Shown one piece after another: positions 18,321 to 27,264 of a DNA stretch of 64,000 bases. The notes beneath the pieces are model-generated. The model did no database searches and had not been told where the DNA came from. It saw only the letters and a program-made list of their open reading frames with translations. The position numbers were made by a program, and so were the translations under genes. The number at the start of each line of letters is the position of its first letter. Position 1 is the first letter of the stretch. Source of the stretch: Cupriavidus laharis (GTDB lineage: Bacteria > Pseudomonadota > Gammaproteobacteria > Burkholderiales > Burkholderiaceae); assembly GCF_914271435.1 (NCBI RefSeq), contig NZ_CAJZAI010000002.1:124001-188000 (forward strand). The letters run 5' to 3'.

Positions 18321-19244
18321 CTAGAAAGGAGAAGATCCGATGGATACGCCGGCACTTTCGATCGTCACGGCAAAGCCGATGCCGAGGAAGGTGCCGCTCT
18401 GGTTAGGGTTGAGGATGGCGGTGACGATCCCGACCACCTCGCCATCCATGTTCACCAGTGGTCCGCCCGAGTTGCCGGGGTTGGCGGCCGCGTCGAACTG
18501 GATCAGGTTGTCCAGGCTCTGCTTGTTGTCCGGCGAAACGAACTGCCGGTCGAGTCCCGACACCACGCCGGCGGACACCGACGGCCCGATGCCGAACGGA
18601 AAGCCGACCGCGACGACTTCGGAGCCCGGCGCCAGGTTGCGGCTGGAGCCGAGCGTCGCGGCCGGCAGGTCGTCGGGAATGGATTTCGGCTTGACGACGG
18701 CGAGGTCCTTTTCCGGGAAGGCCTGCAGCACCGACGCCTCGGAAGTCTGGCCGTCGTGGAACCGGACCTCGACGCGTTTGGCGTCGGCGACGACGTGGTA
18801 GCTGGTCAGGACCAGTCCGCTTTCGGTCACGACGACGCCCGAGCCGATGTGGCTCGCTTCACGCTTGCCCCTGGCAGGATCCTTGCCGGCAGGCGGATCC
18901 CGCTTGGCCAACTCGTCCGGCGGCGAGCGCCTGGATGGCGGCGAGGATTTCGGGCGCGTGCCCCGCGGATCACGCCTGGCAAGTGGTGCGGACGCGGCTT
19001 GCTCCGTCGGCTCGGCCGGTGCGAAGCTGCGCACCTCCACCACCGATTCGCGAATCGCCTCGGCCGCGCGCGCGGTGCGCGATGGCAGGCTCTTGGTCTG
19101 CAGCGTATGCAGCACGGCCGCGTCGATATCGGCCTGCGTGAGCGCCCGCTGCGAAGGCCGTGACAGCCACGCAAGGCCCAGCACCGACGCGACAATCACC
19201 GCGACCGCTGCCGAGACCCATCCGTAGATCGCCACACGCTTCAT
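18321..19244 (-). CDS. Membrane-anchored trypsin-like (HtrA-type) serine protease without PDZ domain
   Basis: 307 residues. One N-terminal membrane anchor (about 8-28), a Pro/Arg/Lys-rich linker (about 75-130), then an S1C protease domain with catalytic His in LTSYHVVADA, Asp in EKDLAVVK and Ser in NPGNSGGPL. The C-terminus stops right after the protease fold, so the PDZ domain of DegP/DegS is absent. Predicted to face the periplasm. It lies directly upstream of moxR on the same strand and is divergent from the second VWA gene, an uncommon addition to a MoxR operon. Confidence 0.88.
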   Translation of the reverse strand: MKRVAIYGWVSAAVAVIVASVLGLAWLSRPSQRALTQADIDAAVLHTLQTKSLPSRTARAAEAIRESVVEVRSFAPAEPTEQAASAPLARRDPRGTRPKSSPPSRRSPPDELAKRDPPAGKDPARGKREASHIGSGVVVTESGLVLTSYHVVADAKRVEVRFHDGQTSEASVLQAFPEKDLAVVKPKSIPDDLPAATLGSSRNLAPGSEVVAVGFPFGIGPSVSAGVVSGLDRQFVSPDNKQSLDNLIQFDAAANPGNSGGPLVNMDGEVVGIVTAILNPNQSGTFLGIGFAVTIESAGVSIGSSPF

Positions 19245-19319
19245 CGCTAGCTCCCGAGGTCCCGTGCTGCCTTAAAAAATACAGTACCATCCTCTTAACC
19301 ATGCGCCAAGGAGCAGGGC

Positions 19320-20384
19320 ATGCAGTTTCTCTGGCCGCAGATGCTCTGGCTGCTGCTGGCGCTTCCGTTGCTGGCAGCTGCTTACCTGTACCTGATCGCG
19401 CGACGCAAGAAGGCCGCCCTGCTCTACGCCAGCCTCGCGCTGCCCCGCGCTGCGCTCGGTCCCGGCCAACGGCTCCGGCGTCACATTCCCCCGCTGCTCT
19501 TCCTGTTTGCCCTCGGCGCCGCCCTGCTGGCCTGCGCGCGGCCGACCGCGACCGTCACGCTGCCGTCCGACACCATCACGCTGGTCCTTGCGATGGACGT
19601 CTCGCGCAGCATGGAGGCCACCGACGTGACCCCTACACGGATGAGCGCCGCGCAGCAGGCCGCTCGGGACCTGATCGTCGGGTTGCCGGCCAGCGTTCGC
19701 CTCGGCATCGTCTCGTTCGCCGCCACGGCAACCGTGGTCCTGCGCCCCACCAGCAACCGGCAGGAAATGCTCGATGCGATCGACCGGTTCCAGCTCCAGC
19801 GCGGCACGGCGACCGGCAGCGGGCTGATCCAGGCGCTGGCGGTGCTGTTTCCCGACGATGGCATCGACCTCGAGGCGATCCTCTTCAACGACGATCCGCC
19901 TTTCTCTTCCGCACGCCGGGCCACGCCACTCGACGAAGCCGCCGCAGCCGACGCCGCGCGCAAGCGCGCGCAGGAGCGGCCGCCAGCACAACCGGGCTCC
20001 TATCGGCACGGCGCGGTCATCCTGCTCAGTGATGGCCGGCGCACCACCGGCCCGGACCCGGTGGATGCCGCACGCATGGCGGCCCAGCGTGGCGTGCGCG
20101 TTTATACCGTGGGCTTTGGCACGCTGGGCGGTAGTTCGCCCGAGTCGAGCCTGTCCTACTACATGCAGCTCGACGAGCCTGCCTTGCGCGCAGTGGCGAC
20201 GCTGACCGGGGCCGAATACTTCCAGGCCGGATCGGCGGCGGACCTGAGCCAGGTGTACCGCGAACTCAGCGCGCGCTTCGCGCTGGAGCGCCGCGAGACC
20301 GAGGTCAGCGCGCTGCTGGCCGCGGCGTCGGTCCTGCTGCTGGTGTCGGCTTGCGCACTCTCGATGTTGTGGTTCCGGCGCTGA
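19320..20384 (+). CDS. VWA-domain membrane protein (second, divergent)
   Basis: 354 residues with the same layout as the 15249-16310 product: two N-terminal membrane helices (about 5-25 and 57-75), a VWA domain with metal motif DVSRSM (near residue 93) and LLSDGRRTTG, and a C-terminal helix (about 328-348). It differs by an insert of about 35 residues (near 185-220, rich in Ala and Arg) before the second half of the domain. Divergent from the protease gene over 75 bp. Probably a paralogous partner of the same MoxR system. Confidence 0.88.
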   Translation: MQFLWPQMLWLLLALPLLAAAYLYLIARRKKAALLYASLALPRAALGPGQRLRRHIPPLLFLFALGAALLACARPTATVTLPSDTITLVLAMDVSRSMEATDVTPTRMSAAQQAARDLIVGLPASVRLGIVSFAATATVVLRPTSNRQEMLDAIDRFQLQRGTATGSGLIQALAVLFPDDGIDLEAILFNDDPPFSSARRATPLDEAAAADAARKRAQERPPAQPGSYRHGAVILLSDGRRTTGPDPVDAARMAAQRGVRVYTVGFGTLGGSSPESSLSYYMQLDEPALRAVATLTGAEYFQAGSAADLSQVYRELSARFALERRETEVSALLAAASVLLLVSACALSMLWFRR

Positions 20385-20521
20385 CCGTGCCGGACAGGCC
20401 CCGCCTGACACGGCGGAATCCACGTGTCAACGCCTGCCCACAGACCCCACGCACCACGTCCGGAGGCCATCCAGTTCGGGTATGCTTTCGCCCTCTAAAA
20501 CGATTTTCTCCAGAGGGGCAA

Positions 20522-21289
20522 ATGCGGCGCGTCGTGTTCAATCAGAAGGGTGGCGTGGGCAAGTCGACCATCGTATGCAATCTCGCCGCGATCAGCGCCA
20601 GTGAAGGCTTGCGCACCCTGGTCGTCGACCTGGACGCGCAAGGCAATTCGACCCAGTACCTGATGGGCGCAAAGGCCGCGGAAGCCAGCCCGACCGCCGC
20701 CAACTTCTTCGAGTCCTCGCTGACCTACAGCTTCAAGCCGGTCGACCTGAACGCCTTCATCCACGCCACGCCGTTCGAGAACCTGGATGTGATGCCGGCG
20801 CATCCCGACCTCGACGCGCTGCATGGCAAGCTCGAATCCCGGTACAAGATCTACAAGCTGCGCGACGCCCTGCTCGAACTCGAGTCGGTCTATGACGCGA
20901 TCTACATCGACACGCCGCCCGCGCTCAACTTCTATACGCGGTCCGCGCTGATCGCGGTGGAGCGCTGCCTGATCCCGTTCGATTGCGATGATTTCTCGCG
21001 CCGGGCGCTGTACACGCTGCTCGACAACGTGAAGGAAATCCAGCAGGACCACAACGACGCGCTGCAGGTCGAGGGCATCGTCATCAACCAGTTCCAGCCG
21101 CGCGCCAGCCTGCCCGTGAAGCTGGTGGAAGAACTGGTCAGCGAAGGGCTGCCGGTACTGGAATCGCGGCTGTCGTCGTCGGTGAAGATCCGCGAATCGC
21201 ACCAGCACGCCACGCCGATGATCCACCTGGATCCGCGCCACAAGCTGTCGCAGGAGTATCTGGCGCTGCACAGCGAACTGGCTGGCTGA
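20522..21289 (+). CDS. Orphan ParA-family ATPase
   Basis: 255 residues. Deviant Walker A KGGVGKST begins near residue 9, the switch regions are VVDLDAQGNS and YIDTPPALNF. C-terminal part as in ParA/Soj relatives that position cargo on the nucleoid. Start at 20522 with AGAGGGG 4 nt upstream. There is no parB or parS next to it, so it is not an obvious chromosome or plasmid partition locus; orphan ParAs often place chemoreceptor arrays or other large assemblies. Follows the second VWA gene by 137 bp. Confidence 0.88.
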   Translation: MRRVVFNQKGGVGKSTIVCNLAAISASEGLRTLVVDLDAQGNSTQYLMGAKAAEASPTAANFFESSLTYSFKPVDLNAFIHATPFENLDVMPAHPDLDALHGKLESRYKIYKLRDALLELESVYDAIYIDTPPALNFYTRSALIAVERCLIPFDCDDFSRRALYTLLDNVKEIQQDHNDALQVEGIVINQFQPRASLPVKLVEELVSEGLPVLESRLSSSVKIRESHQHATPMIHLDPRHKLSQEYLALHSELAG

Positions 21290-21334
21290 GGCATCGTCAG
21301 GCGGGCCTGAATCCGCCTGAGAGCCCAGGACTGG

Positions 21335-22138
21335 TCATCCCAATGCCAGCCCGCCATGGGCCAGCACCTGCCGGAAGACCTCCAGCCGGGCGTCGCCGGT
21401 CTGGGCCAGCCGCTGGCAGACGTGCATGTGCTTGTCCATGTCGCTGTGCCCACGCAGTGCCTCCTCGCACTCCTGATCGGAGATCTCAAGGTGGACACCG
21501 GTCAGGATCGCGCGGCCCTGGCCAACCCGCGAACTGACGATTGCCGGTGGCGTGCCTTCAATATCCGCATAGACGGCCAGCACTTCCGTACCGGCACCGG
21601 GCGCATCGCCGAAATCGAAGCGGCAGCCGCCGTGGTAGTGCGTGTAGAGCGACATCGGCGCCGCGGCCAGCCGGTCGGTGGTCCGGAGTTCGACGGCGGC
21701 GGTAGTGCGCGGCGTCCCGTCATAGAGCCGGCCACCGGTAAGTTCGGGTAGCGAGCCGACCGCGACGGCATCGACAAAGCTCAGTTCGCGCGGGCCACAG
21801 ATCGCGCCCCGGGTGCCCGCATGGAACGCCAGTTCCCGGCAGGCGTAGTAGGCGCCCGCGCAGATTCCCAGGTAGACGCCGCCGTTCTCGACAAAGCGCC
21901 GGATGCGGGCGTTGGGCGCGCCATTGAGTTTCGCGCAATATGGCAGGTCGGCACCGCCCGGCATGACGAACATGACCGCGTCGTCGAACAGCGTGGGGTC
22001 GTGCCGGATGTCCGATGCCATGACCGCACGTATTTCATAGGCGCCGGACTGGAGTTGCTGGCCGATTGTGCGCATCAGGCACGCGGTCCAGTCGGAGGCT
22101 CCGGCATCGATGTAGGTCAGGATGTGGGGCTTTGGCAT
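21335..22138 (-). CDS. BPL_N-domain protein (glutamine-amidotransferase-like fold)
   Basis: About 267 residues, starting MPKPHILTYIDAGASD. The order FVMPGGADLPYCAKLNG, GVYLGICAGAYYACRE (nucleophile-elbow Cys) and TGVHLEISDQ matches the biotin-protein-ligase N-terminal domain found alone or fused to BirA in fungi and bacteria. The class I amidotransferase fold is present with the Cys, but the substrate is unknown. No ligase domain follows. The start is taken at 22138; the frame is open to 22192. Convergent with parA. Confidence 0.8.
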   Translation of the reverse strand: MPKPHILTYIDAGASDWTACLMRTIGQQLQSGAYEIRAVMASDIRHDPTLFDDAVMFVMPGGADLPYCAKLNGAPNARIRRFVENGGVYLGICAGAYYACRELAFHAGTRGAICGPRELSFVDAVAVGSLPELTGGRLYDGTPRTTAAVELRTTDRLAAAPMSLYTHYHGGCRFDFGDAPGAGTEVLAVYADIEGTPPAIVSSRVGQGRAILTGVHLEISDQECEEALRGHSDMDKHMHVCQRLAQTGDARLEVFRQVLAHGGLALG

Positions 22139-22217
22139 CTTGGGTGGCGGCCAGTCCGGCCGCGATGGCGCTCTGCACCGAGTGTATTCCACATGCGGAC
22201 CGACACACGCAACGGCG

Positions 22218-22691
22218 TCAAACGTCGAGCGGCACGGCGCTGGTGCACTTGATCTCGTCCAGGCACACGCTGGACTTCACGCCGCTCACGCCCGGGATGC
22301 GCATCAGCGTGTCGAGCAGGAAATCCGACAGGGACTTCAGGTCCTTGGCCACGACCTTCAGCACGTAGTCGATGTCGCCGGTCACCGAGAAGCACTCCTG
22401 GATCTGCGCGAGTTCGGCGACCAGGCTCTTGAAGTTCGACAGGTCGCGGATATGGCCGCGCTCCATGGTCACGTGGATGAACGCGACCACGCCGAAACCC
22501 AGGCTGGCCGCGTCCAGCCGAGCCTCGTAGCGCTTGATGATGCCGCTCTCCTCCAGGCGGCGGTGGCGCCGCAATGTCTGTGCCGGCGACAGCGCAATCG
22601 CTTCGGCCAATTCCAGGTTGGAAGCCCGGCCCTGCTCCTGCAGCACGCCCAGCAAACGGCGATCCGTGCGGTCCAGCTCGATGGCTTGCAC
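22218..22691 (-). CDS. AsnC/Lrp-family transcriptional regulator
   Basis: 157 residues. N-terminal helix-turn-helix (about 5-65, LDRTDRRLLGVLQEQGR) and a C-terminal RAM ligand domain with GDIDYVLKVVAKD. It lies divergent from the 4-hydroxyphenylpyruvate dioxygenase gene, with two AsnC-like direct repeats in the spacer. Inference: senses an aromatic amino acid or its ketoacid and controls hpd, the permease and tyrB. Confidence 0.9.
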   Translation of the reverse strand: MQAIELDRTDRRLLGVLQEQGRASNLELAEAIALSPAQTLRRHRRLEESGIIKRYEARLDAASLGFGVVAFIHVTMERGHIRDLSNFKSLVAELAQIQECFSVTGDIDYVLKVVAKDLKSLSDFLLDTLMRIPGVSGVKSSVCLDEIKCTSAVPLDV

Positions 22692-23106
22692 TTTTGTTTC
22701 TCCTGTGTCCGATTACATGAAATCTGATTTCGTAATTCAGGGTTTCCCTGCGTGAGTTATGAAATCCAATTTTGTCGGCCAGAATATACACTGCATCCCA
22801 GATTAGCAATGCCAGCGAGGAGCCAAAGAGAGTTCCAGACATTGCCAGAACGCGCCACAAGCCAGAATCGTGGCGCACCGTTCGCAATATTATTTCCCGG
22901 CCACCCGGCCGGTACTGCAAGCGCCCCATGACCACTCGCTCACCGTCGCAGCCTCGTCCGAACGCCCACCGCCACGGCGCCCGGCCCCGGACGCGCGCGC
23001 GCTGATTGCGGCACTTGCCCGTTCCCCCCTTTATCCCCACGCTGCCGGGCGGCACCCTGTCCGGCGCGTGAGATCAAAACACTTACCTTCCCTTGTGAGA
23101 GACACC
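22692..23106. promoter_or_regulatory. AsnC/Lrp-regulator to hpd spacer with two 17-bp operator-like repeats
   Basis: ATGAAATCTGATTTCGT at 22717-22733 and ATGAAATCCAATTTTGT at 22759-22775 are identical at 14 of 17 bases and start 42 bp apart, four helical turns. Each is near-palindromic (GAAAT-N3-ATTTC in the first). This is what one expects for an octameric AsnC/Lrp protein wrapping DNA. The remaining 330 bp up to hpd hold no gene; a long hpd leader or additional sites are possible, but I cannot place a promoter confidently. Confidence 0.5.
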
Positions 23107-24186
23107 ATGGCCGACCTCTTTGACAACCCGATGCAACTGATGGGCTTCGAATTCGTCGAATTCGCCTCGCCCACCCCCAATGTGCTCGAGCCGCTGTTCG
23201 AGAAGATGGGCTTCACGCTGGTGGCGCGCCATCGCTCCAAGGACGTGGTGCTGTATCGCCAGGGCGACGTCAACTTCATCGTCAACCGCGAGCCGCACAG
23301 CCACGCCGCCTACTTTGCCGCCGAGCACGGCCCGAGCGCCTGCGGCATGGCGTTCCGCGTGAAGGACTCGCACAAGGCTTATGCCCGCGCGCTGGAACTG
23401 GGTGCGCAGCCGGTGGAAATCCCGACCGGCCCGATGGAACTGCGCCTGCCGGCGATCAAGGGCATCGGCGGCGCGCCGCTGTACCTGATCGACCGCTTCG
23501 AGGAAGGCAAGTCGATCTATGACATCGACTTCGAGTTCATCGAAGGCGTGGACCGCCACCCCGAAGGCCACGGCCTGAAGCTGATCGACCACCTGACGCA
23601 CAACGTCTACCGTGGCCGCATGGCCTACTGGGCGAGCTTCTACGAGAAGCTGTTCAACTTCCGCGAAATCCGCTACTTCGACATCAAGGGCGAGTACACC
23701 GGCCTGACCTCCAAGGCCATGACCGCGCCGGACGGCAAGATCCGCATACCGCTGAACGAGGAATCGTCCAAGGGCGCAGGCCAGATCGAGGAATTCTTGA
23801 TGGCGTTCAACGGCGAGGGCATCCAGCACATCGCCTTCCTGACGGACAACCTGATCGAAGTCATCGACAACCTGCAACTGGCCGGCGTCGAGCTGATGAC
23901 CGCGCCGAACGACTACTACTACCAGGCCCTGGAAAACCGCCTGCCGGGCCACGGCCAGCCGGTCGACCAGCTCAAGGCCCGCGGCATCCTGCTGGACGGC
24001 ACCACCGAAGGCGGCAAGCCGCGCCTGCTGCTGCAGATCTTCTCCAAGACCGTGCTCGGCCCGGTGTTCTTCGAGTACATCCAGCGCAGCGGCGACGACG
24101 GCTTCGGCGAAGGCAACTTCAAGGCGCTGTTCGAATCGCTGGAACGCGATCAGATCGCGCGCGGCACGCTCAAGGTCGAGGCCTGA
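23107..24186 (+). CDS. hpd: 4-hydroxyphenylpyruvate dioxygenase
   Basis: 359 residues, full length for the bacterial enzyme. Fe(II) ligands are visible in LIDHLTHNV (His), GIQHIAFLT (His) and [10 protein letters not shown] (Glu). It converts 4-hydroxyphenylpyruvate to homogentisate, the second step of tyrosine breakdown. Start at 23107. Followed by a perfect hairpin, then an amino-acid permease and an aromatic aminotransferase in the same direction. The homogentisate genes hmgA and fahA are not in the window. Confidence 0.97.
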   Translation: MADLFDNPMQLMGFEFVEFASPTPNVLEPLFEKMGFTLVARHRSKDVVLYRQGDVNFIVNREPHSHAAYFAAEHGPSACGMAFRVKDSHKAYARALELGAQPVEIPTGPMELRLPAIKGIGGAPLYLIDRFEEGKSIYDIDFEFIEGVDRHPEGHGLKLIDHLTHNVYRGRMAYWASFYEKLFNFREIRYFDIKGEYTGLTSKAMTAPDGKIRIPLNEESSKGAGQIEEFLMAFNGEGIQHIAFLTDNLIEVIDNLQLAGVELMTAPNDYYYQALENRLPGHGQPVDQLKARGILLDGTTEGGKPRLLLQIFSKTVLGPVFFEYIQRSGDDGFGEGNFKALFESLERDQIARGTLKVEA

Positions 24187-24204
24187 CCACACCCGTCACC
24201 GTTG

Positions 24205-24228
24205 CCGGGCGCGGCACCCCGCGCCCGG
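24205..24228 (+). terminator. Hairpin after hpd
   Basis: Perfect 10-bp stem CCGGGCGCGG with loop CACC, 18 nt after the hpd stop. A T-run is lacking. Probably terminates or attenuates before the permease gene. Confidence 0.55.
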
Positions 24229-24324
24229 CGATGTCTTAAGGCCCAGGCGTCCCACCCTCACCACAGCGAGAGACGCCAGGCCCCGCATGCCATTCCATAA
24301 GAATGGGTAGAGGAAACAAAACAG

Positions 24325-25710
24325 ATGGTTGAAAGCAACAATGACGGCACGCTCAAGCGTGGCCTGAAGAACCGGCACATCCAGCTGATCGCCCTGGGCG
24401 GCGCCATCGGCACCGGGCTGTTCCTGGGCATTGCCCAGACGATCAAGATGGCCGGCCCCTCGGTCCTGCTCGGCTATGCCGTGGCGGGCATCGTGGCCTT
24501 CTTCATCATGCGCCAACTGGGCGAGATGGTGGTGGACGAGCCCGTCGCCGGCTCCTTCAGCTACTTCGCCAACAAGTACTGCGGCCACTTCGCCGGCTTC
24601 ATGTCGGGCTGGAACTACTGGGTGCTGTACATCCTGGTGAGCATGGCCGAGCTGTCGGCAGTCGGCATCTACGTGCAGTACTGGTGGCCCGGCATCCCCA
24701 CATGGATATCGGCGCTGGCCTTCTTCCTGATCATCAACGCCATCAACCTGTCGAGCGTGAAGTCGTTCGGCGAGATGGAATTCTGGTTCTCGATCGTCAA
24801 GGTGGCGGCCATCGTCGGCATGATCGGCTTCGGCGGCTACCTGCTGATGTCGGGCAATGCCGGCCCGCAGGCCAGCATCACCAACCTGTGGCAGCACGGC
24901 GGCTTCTTCCCGAATGGCCTGGGCGGATTGGTCATGGCCATGGCGGTGATCATGTTCTCGTTCGGCGGCCTGGAACTCGTCGGCATCACGGCGGCGGAAG
25001 CCGACCAGCCCGAAAAGAGCATCCCGAAGGCGACCAACCAGGTCATCTACCGCATCCTGATCTTCTATGTGGGCGCGCTGGCGGTGCTGCTGTCGCTGTA
25101 CCCGTGGGAAAACGTCGTCACCGGCGGCAGCCCGTTCGTGCTGATCTTCCATGCGCTGAACAGCAACTGGGTGGCTAACGTGCTGAACGTGGTGGTGCTG
25201 ACGGCGGCGCTGTCGGTCTACAACAGCGGTGTGTACTGCAACAGCCGCATGCTGTTCGGCCTGGCCCAGCAGGGCAATGCGCCGAAGTCGCTGCTCAAGG
25301 TGAGCAAGCGCGGCATTCCGCTGACGGCGCTGGGTGTGTCGGCGGCAGCCACCGGCCTGTGCGTGCTGATCAACTACTTCATGCCCGGCAAGGCGTTCGA
25401 GCTGCTGATGGGCCTGGTGGTCTCGGCCCTGATCATCAACTGGGCCATGATCAGCATCATCCACCTGAAGTTCCGCGCCGATAAGCGCAAGGCACGCCAG
25501 GAAACGCGCTTCAAGAGCTTCGGCTACCCGCTCACCAACTACCTGTGCCTGGCGTTCCTGGGCGGCATCCTGTACGTGATGTACCTGACCGACGGCCTGC
25601 GCATCTCGGTGTACCTGATCCCGGTGTGGCTGGCGGTGCTCGGCATCAGCTACCGCATGCGGCAGAAGAACGCGGTGCCGGCCCTGCAAGGCAGCGTCTC
25701 AACCCAGTAA
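24325..25710 (+). CDS. Amino-acid permease, APC family (AroP/PheP/ProY group)
   Basis: 461 residues with about 12 membrane helices. Starts with the AAT-family signature LKNRHIQLIALGGAIGTGLFLG and contains AGSFSYFANKYCG and EMEFWFSIVKVAAI. Amino acid:proton symporter of the inner membrane. Its position between hpd and tyrB makes tyrosine/phenylalanine uptake the most likely role, although the same family includes proline, GABA and lysine carriers. Confidence 0.9.
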   Translation: MVESNNDGTLKRGLKNRHIQLIALGGAIGTGLFLGIAQTIKMAGPSVLLGYAVAGIVAFFIMRQLGEMVVDEPVAGSFSYFANKYCGHFAGFMSGWNYWVLYILVSMAELSAVGIYVQYWWPGIPTWISALAFFLIINAINLSSVKSFGEMEFWFSIVKVAAIVGMIGFGGYLLMSGNAGPQASITNLWQHGGFFPNGLGGLVMAMAVIMFSFGGLELVGITAAEADQPEKSIPKATNQVIYRILIFYVGALAVLLSLYPWENVVTGGSPFVLIFHALNSNWVANVLNVVVLTAALSVYNSGVYCNSRMLFGLAQQGNAPKSLLKVSKRGIPLTALGVSAAATGLCVLINYFMPGKAFELLMGLVVSALIINWAMISIIHLKFRADKRKARQETRFKSFGYPLTNYLCLAFLGGILYVMYLTDGLRISVYLIPVWLAVLGISYRMRQKNAVPALQGSVSTQ

Positions 25711-25716
25711 GGCAAC

Positions 25717-25746
25717 ACCGGCGGCGCCTCATGGCGCGCCGCCGGT
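25717..25746 (+). terminator. Hairpin between permease and tyrB
   Basis: 11-bp stem ACCGGCGGCGC paired with GCGCCGCCGGT across an 8-nt loop, 6 nt after the permease stop. No T-run. Could separate permease and aminotransferase transcripts or stabilise the upstream mRNA. Confidence 0.5.
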
Positions 25747-25822
25747 TACACTTCAGTCTGTGCGCCCGATGCAAACCCTGCGGCGCACGCTCCCAGCCCG
25801 ACTCCAGAATCCTGAGAATCCC

Positions 25823-27022
25823 ATGTTTGCACATATCGAGGCCTTTCCCGGCGACCCGATCCTTTCGCTCAACGAAGACTTCCAGAAAGACCCGCGCACC
25901 GAAAAGGTCAACCTGAGCATCGGCATCTATTTCGACGACGACGGCCGCCTGCCGGTGATGGAAGCTGTCGAGAAGGCCGAGGCCGCGCTGCTGGCCGACA
26001 TGGGCCCGCGCCCCTACCTGCCGATGTCGGGCCTGGTGGCCTACCGCAACGCCGTGCAGGCGCTGGTGTTCGGCGAAGACAGCGCGGCCCGCGCCGCCGG
26101 CCGCATTGCCACGCTGCAGACGCTGGGCGGTTCGGGCGCGCTGCGCGTCGGTGCCGATTTCCTCAAGCGCTACTTCCCGCAGTCGCAGGTCTGGATCAGC
26201 GATCCGAGCTGGGAAAACCACCGCGTGGTGTTCGAGCGCGCCGGCTTCACCGTCAACACCTATCCGTACTATGACGGTGCCACCGGCGGCCTGAAGTTCG
26301 ACGCCATGGTGGACGCCATCGGCAAGCTGCCGAAGCAGAGCATCGTGCTGCTGCACGCATGCTGCCACAACCCGACCGGTGTGGACCTGAACCAGGACCA
26401 GTGGCGCCAGCTGATCGGCGTGCTGAAGGCGAAGGAACTGCTGCCGTTCATCGACATGGCCTACCAGGGCTTTGGCGAAGGCCTGGACGAAGACGCGTTC
26501 GCCATCCGCGAGCTGGAGCGCCAGGGCGTGCCGGGCCTGGTGGCCAACTCGTTCTCGAAGAACTTCTCGTTGTACGGCGAGCGCTGCGGCGGCCTGAGCG
26601 TGGTGTGCAACAGCGCGGCCGAGGCGGCCAACGTGCTGGGCCAGCTCACCGGTGCGGTGCGCGCCAACTACAGCAACCCGCCGACGCACGGCGCGCGCGT
26701 GGTAGCCAAGGTGCTGACCACGCCCGAACTGCGCACGCTGTGGCAGCAGGAACTGGCCGAGATGTGCAACCGCATCGCACGCATGCGCCAGGCCATCCAC
26801 CACCACCTGCGCGACCACGTCAGTGGCGAAGCGCTGTCGCGCTACCTGACGCAGCGCGGCATGTTCACGTACACGGGCCTCACCGCCGATCAGGCCGACC
26901 GTCTGCGCGAAGACCACGGCGTGTACCTGCTGCGTTCGGGCCGCATGTGCGTGGCCGGTCTCAATGAGCGCAACGTGACGGTGGTGGCCAAGGCCATTGC
27001 CGCGGTGCTCGGCGGCAAGTAA
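25823..27022 (+). CDS. tyrB: Aromatic amino-acid aminotransferase
   Basis: 399 residues, class I PLP aminotransferase. Starts MFAHIEAFPGDPILSLNEDF as in TyrB/AspC. PLP-binding motifs: HACCHNPTGVDLNQDQW, FIDMAYQGFGEGL and the Schiff-base Lys in NSFSKNFSLYGERCG. Converts tyrosine (also phenylalanine, aspartate) to the 2-oxo acid, here feeding Hpd. ATG at 25823; a longer frame to 25760 has no family similarity. Strong hairpin follows. Confidence 0.95.
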   Translation: MFAHIEAFPGDPILSLNEDFQKDPRTEKVNLSIGIYFDDDGRLPVMEAVEKAEAALLADMGPRPYLPMSGLVAYRNAVQALVFGEDSAARAAGRIATLQTLGGSGALRVGADFLKRYFPQSQVWISDPSWENHRVVFERAGFTVNTYPYYDGATGGLKFDAMVDAIGKLPKQSIVLLHACCHNPTGVDLNQDQWRQLIGVLKAKELLPFIDMAYQGFGEGLDEDAFAIRELERQGVPGLVANSFSKNFSLYGERCGGLSVVCNSAAEAANVLGQLTGAVRANYSNPPTHGARVVAKVLTTPELRTLWQQELAEMCNRIARMRQAIHHHLRDHVSGEALSRYLTQRGMFTYTGLTADQADRLREDHGVYLLRSGRMCVAGLNERNVTVVAKAIAAVLGGK

Positions 27023-27037
27023 GCCGCGCGCCACAGC

Positions 27038-27062
27038 GCGGTCCGGGCATTGCCCGGACCGC
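27038..27062 (+). terminator. Hairpin after tyrB
   Basis: Perfect 11-bp stem GCGGTCCGGGC with an ATT loop, 15 nt after the tyrB stop. It is followed by a pyrimidine-rich stretch rather than a clean T-run. Confidence 0.6.
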
Positions 27063-27264
27063 TGCCCTCCCTCCTCCCGGCCCACGGCCTTCGTGGCGCC
27101 ACGGCTGCGCAGCCCCGCGCACCGTCCCCTCCCAGTTCCTGCACGCGTCGCCTGTTCGTAGTACAAACGCACAGTCGGCGAGCCGTGGCACGCCCCGTGC
27201 CGGCTACGCCATTTCTGGAGTTTCCGTCCCCTGACGCGGGACACACATCCTGGAAGGTATCGCC

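Noticed and set aside
20522..21289. ParA as part of a plasmid or chromosome partition locus
   Set aside because: No parB gene and no parS-like palindrome next to it; treated as an orphan ParA.
24205..27062. Riboswitch or attenuator in the tyrosine-catabolism gaps
   Set aside because: The hairpins are simple GC stems after stop codons with no leader peptide or alternative pairing visible; treated as terminators.
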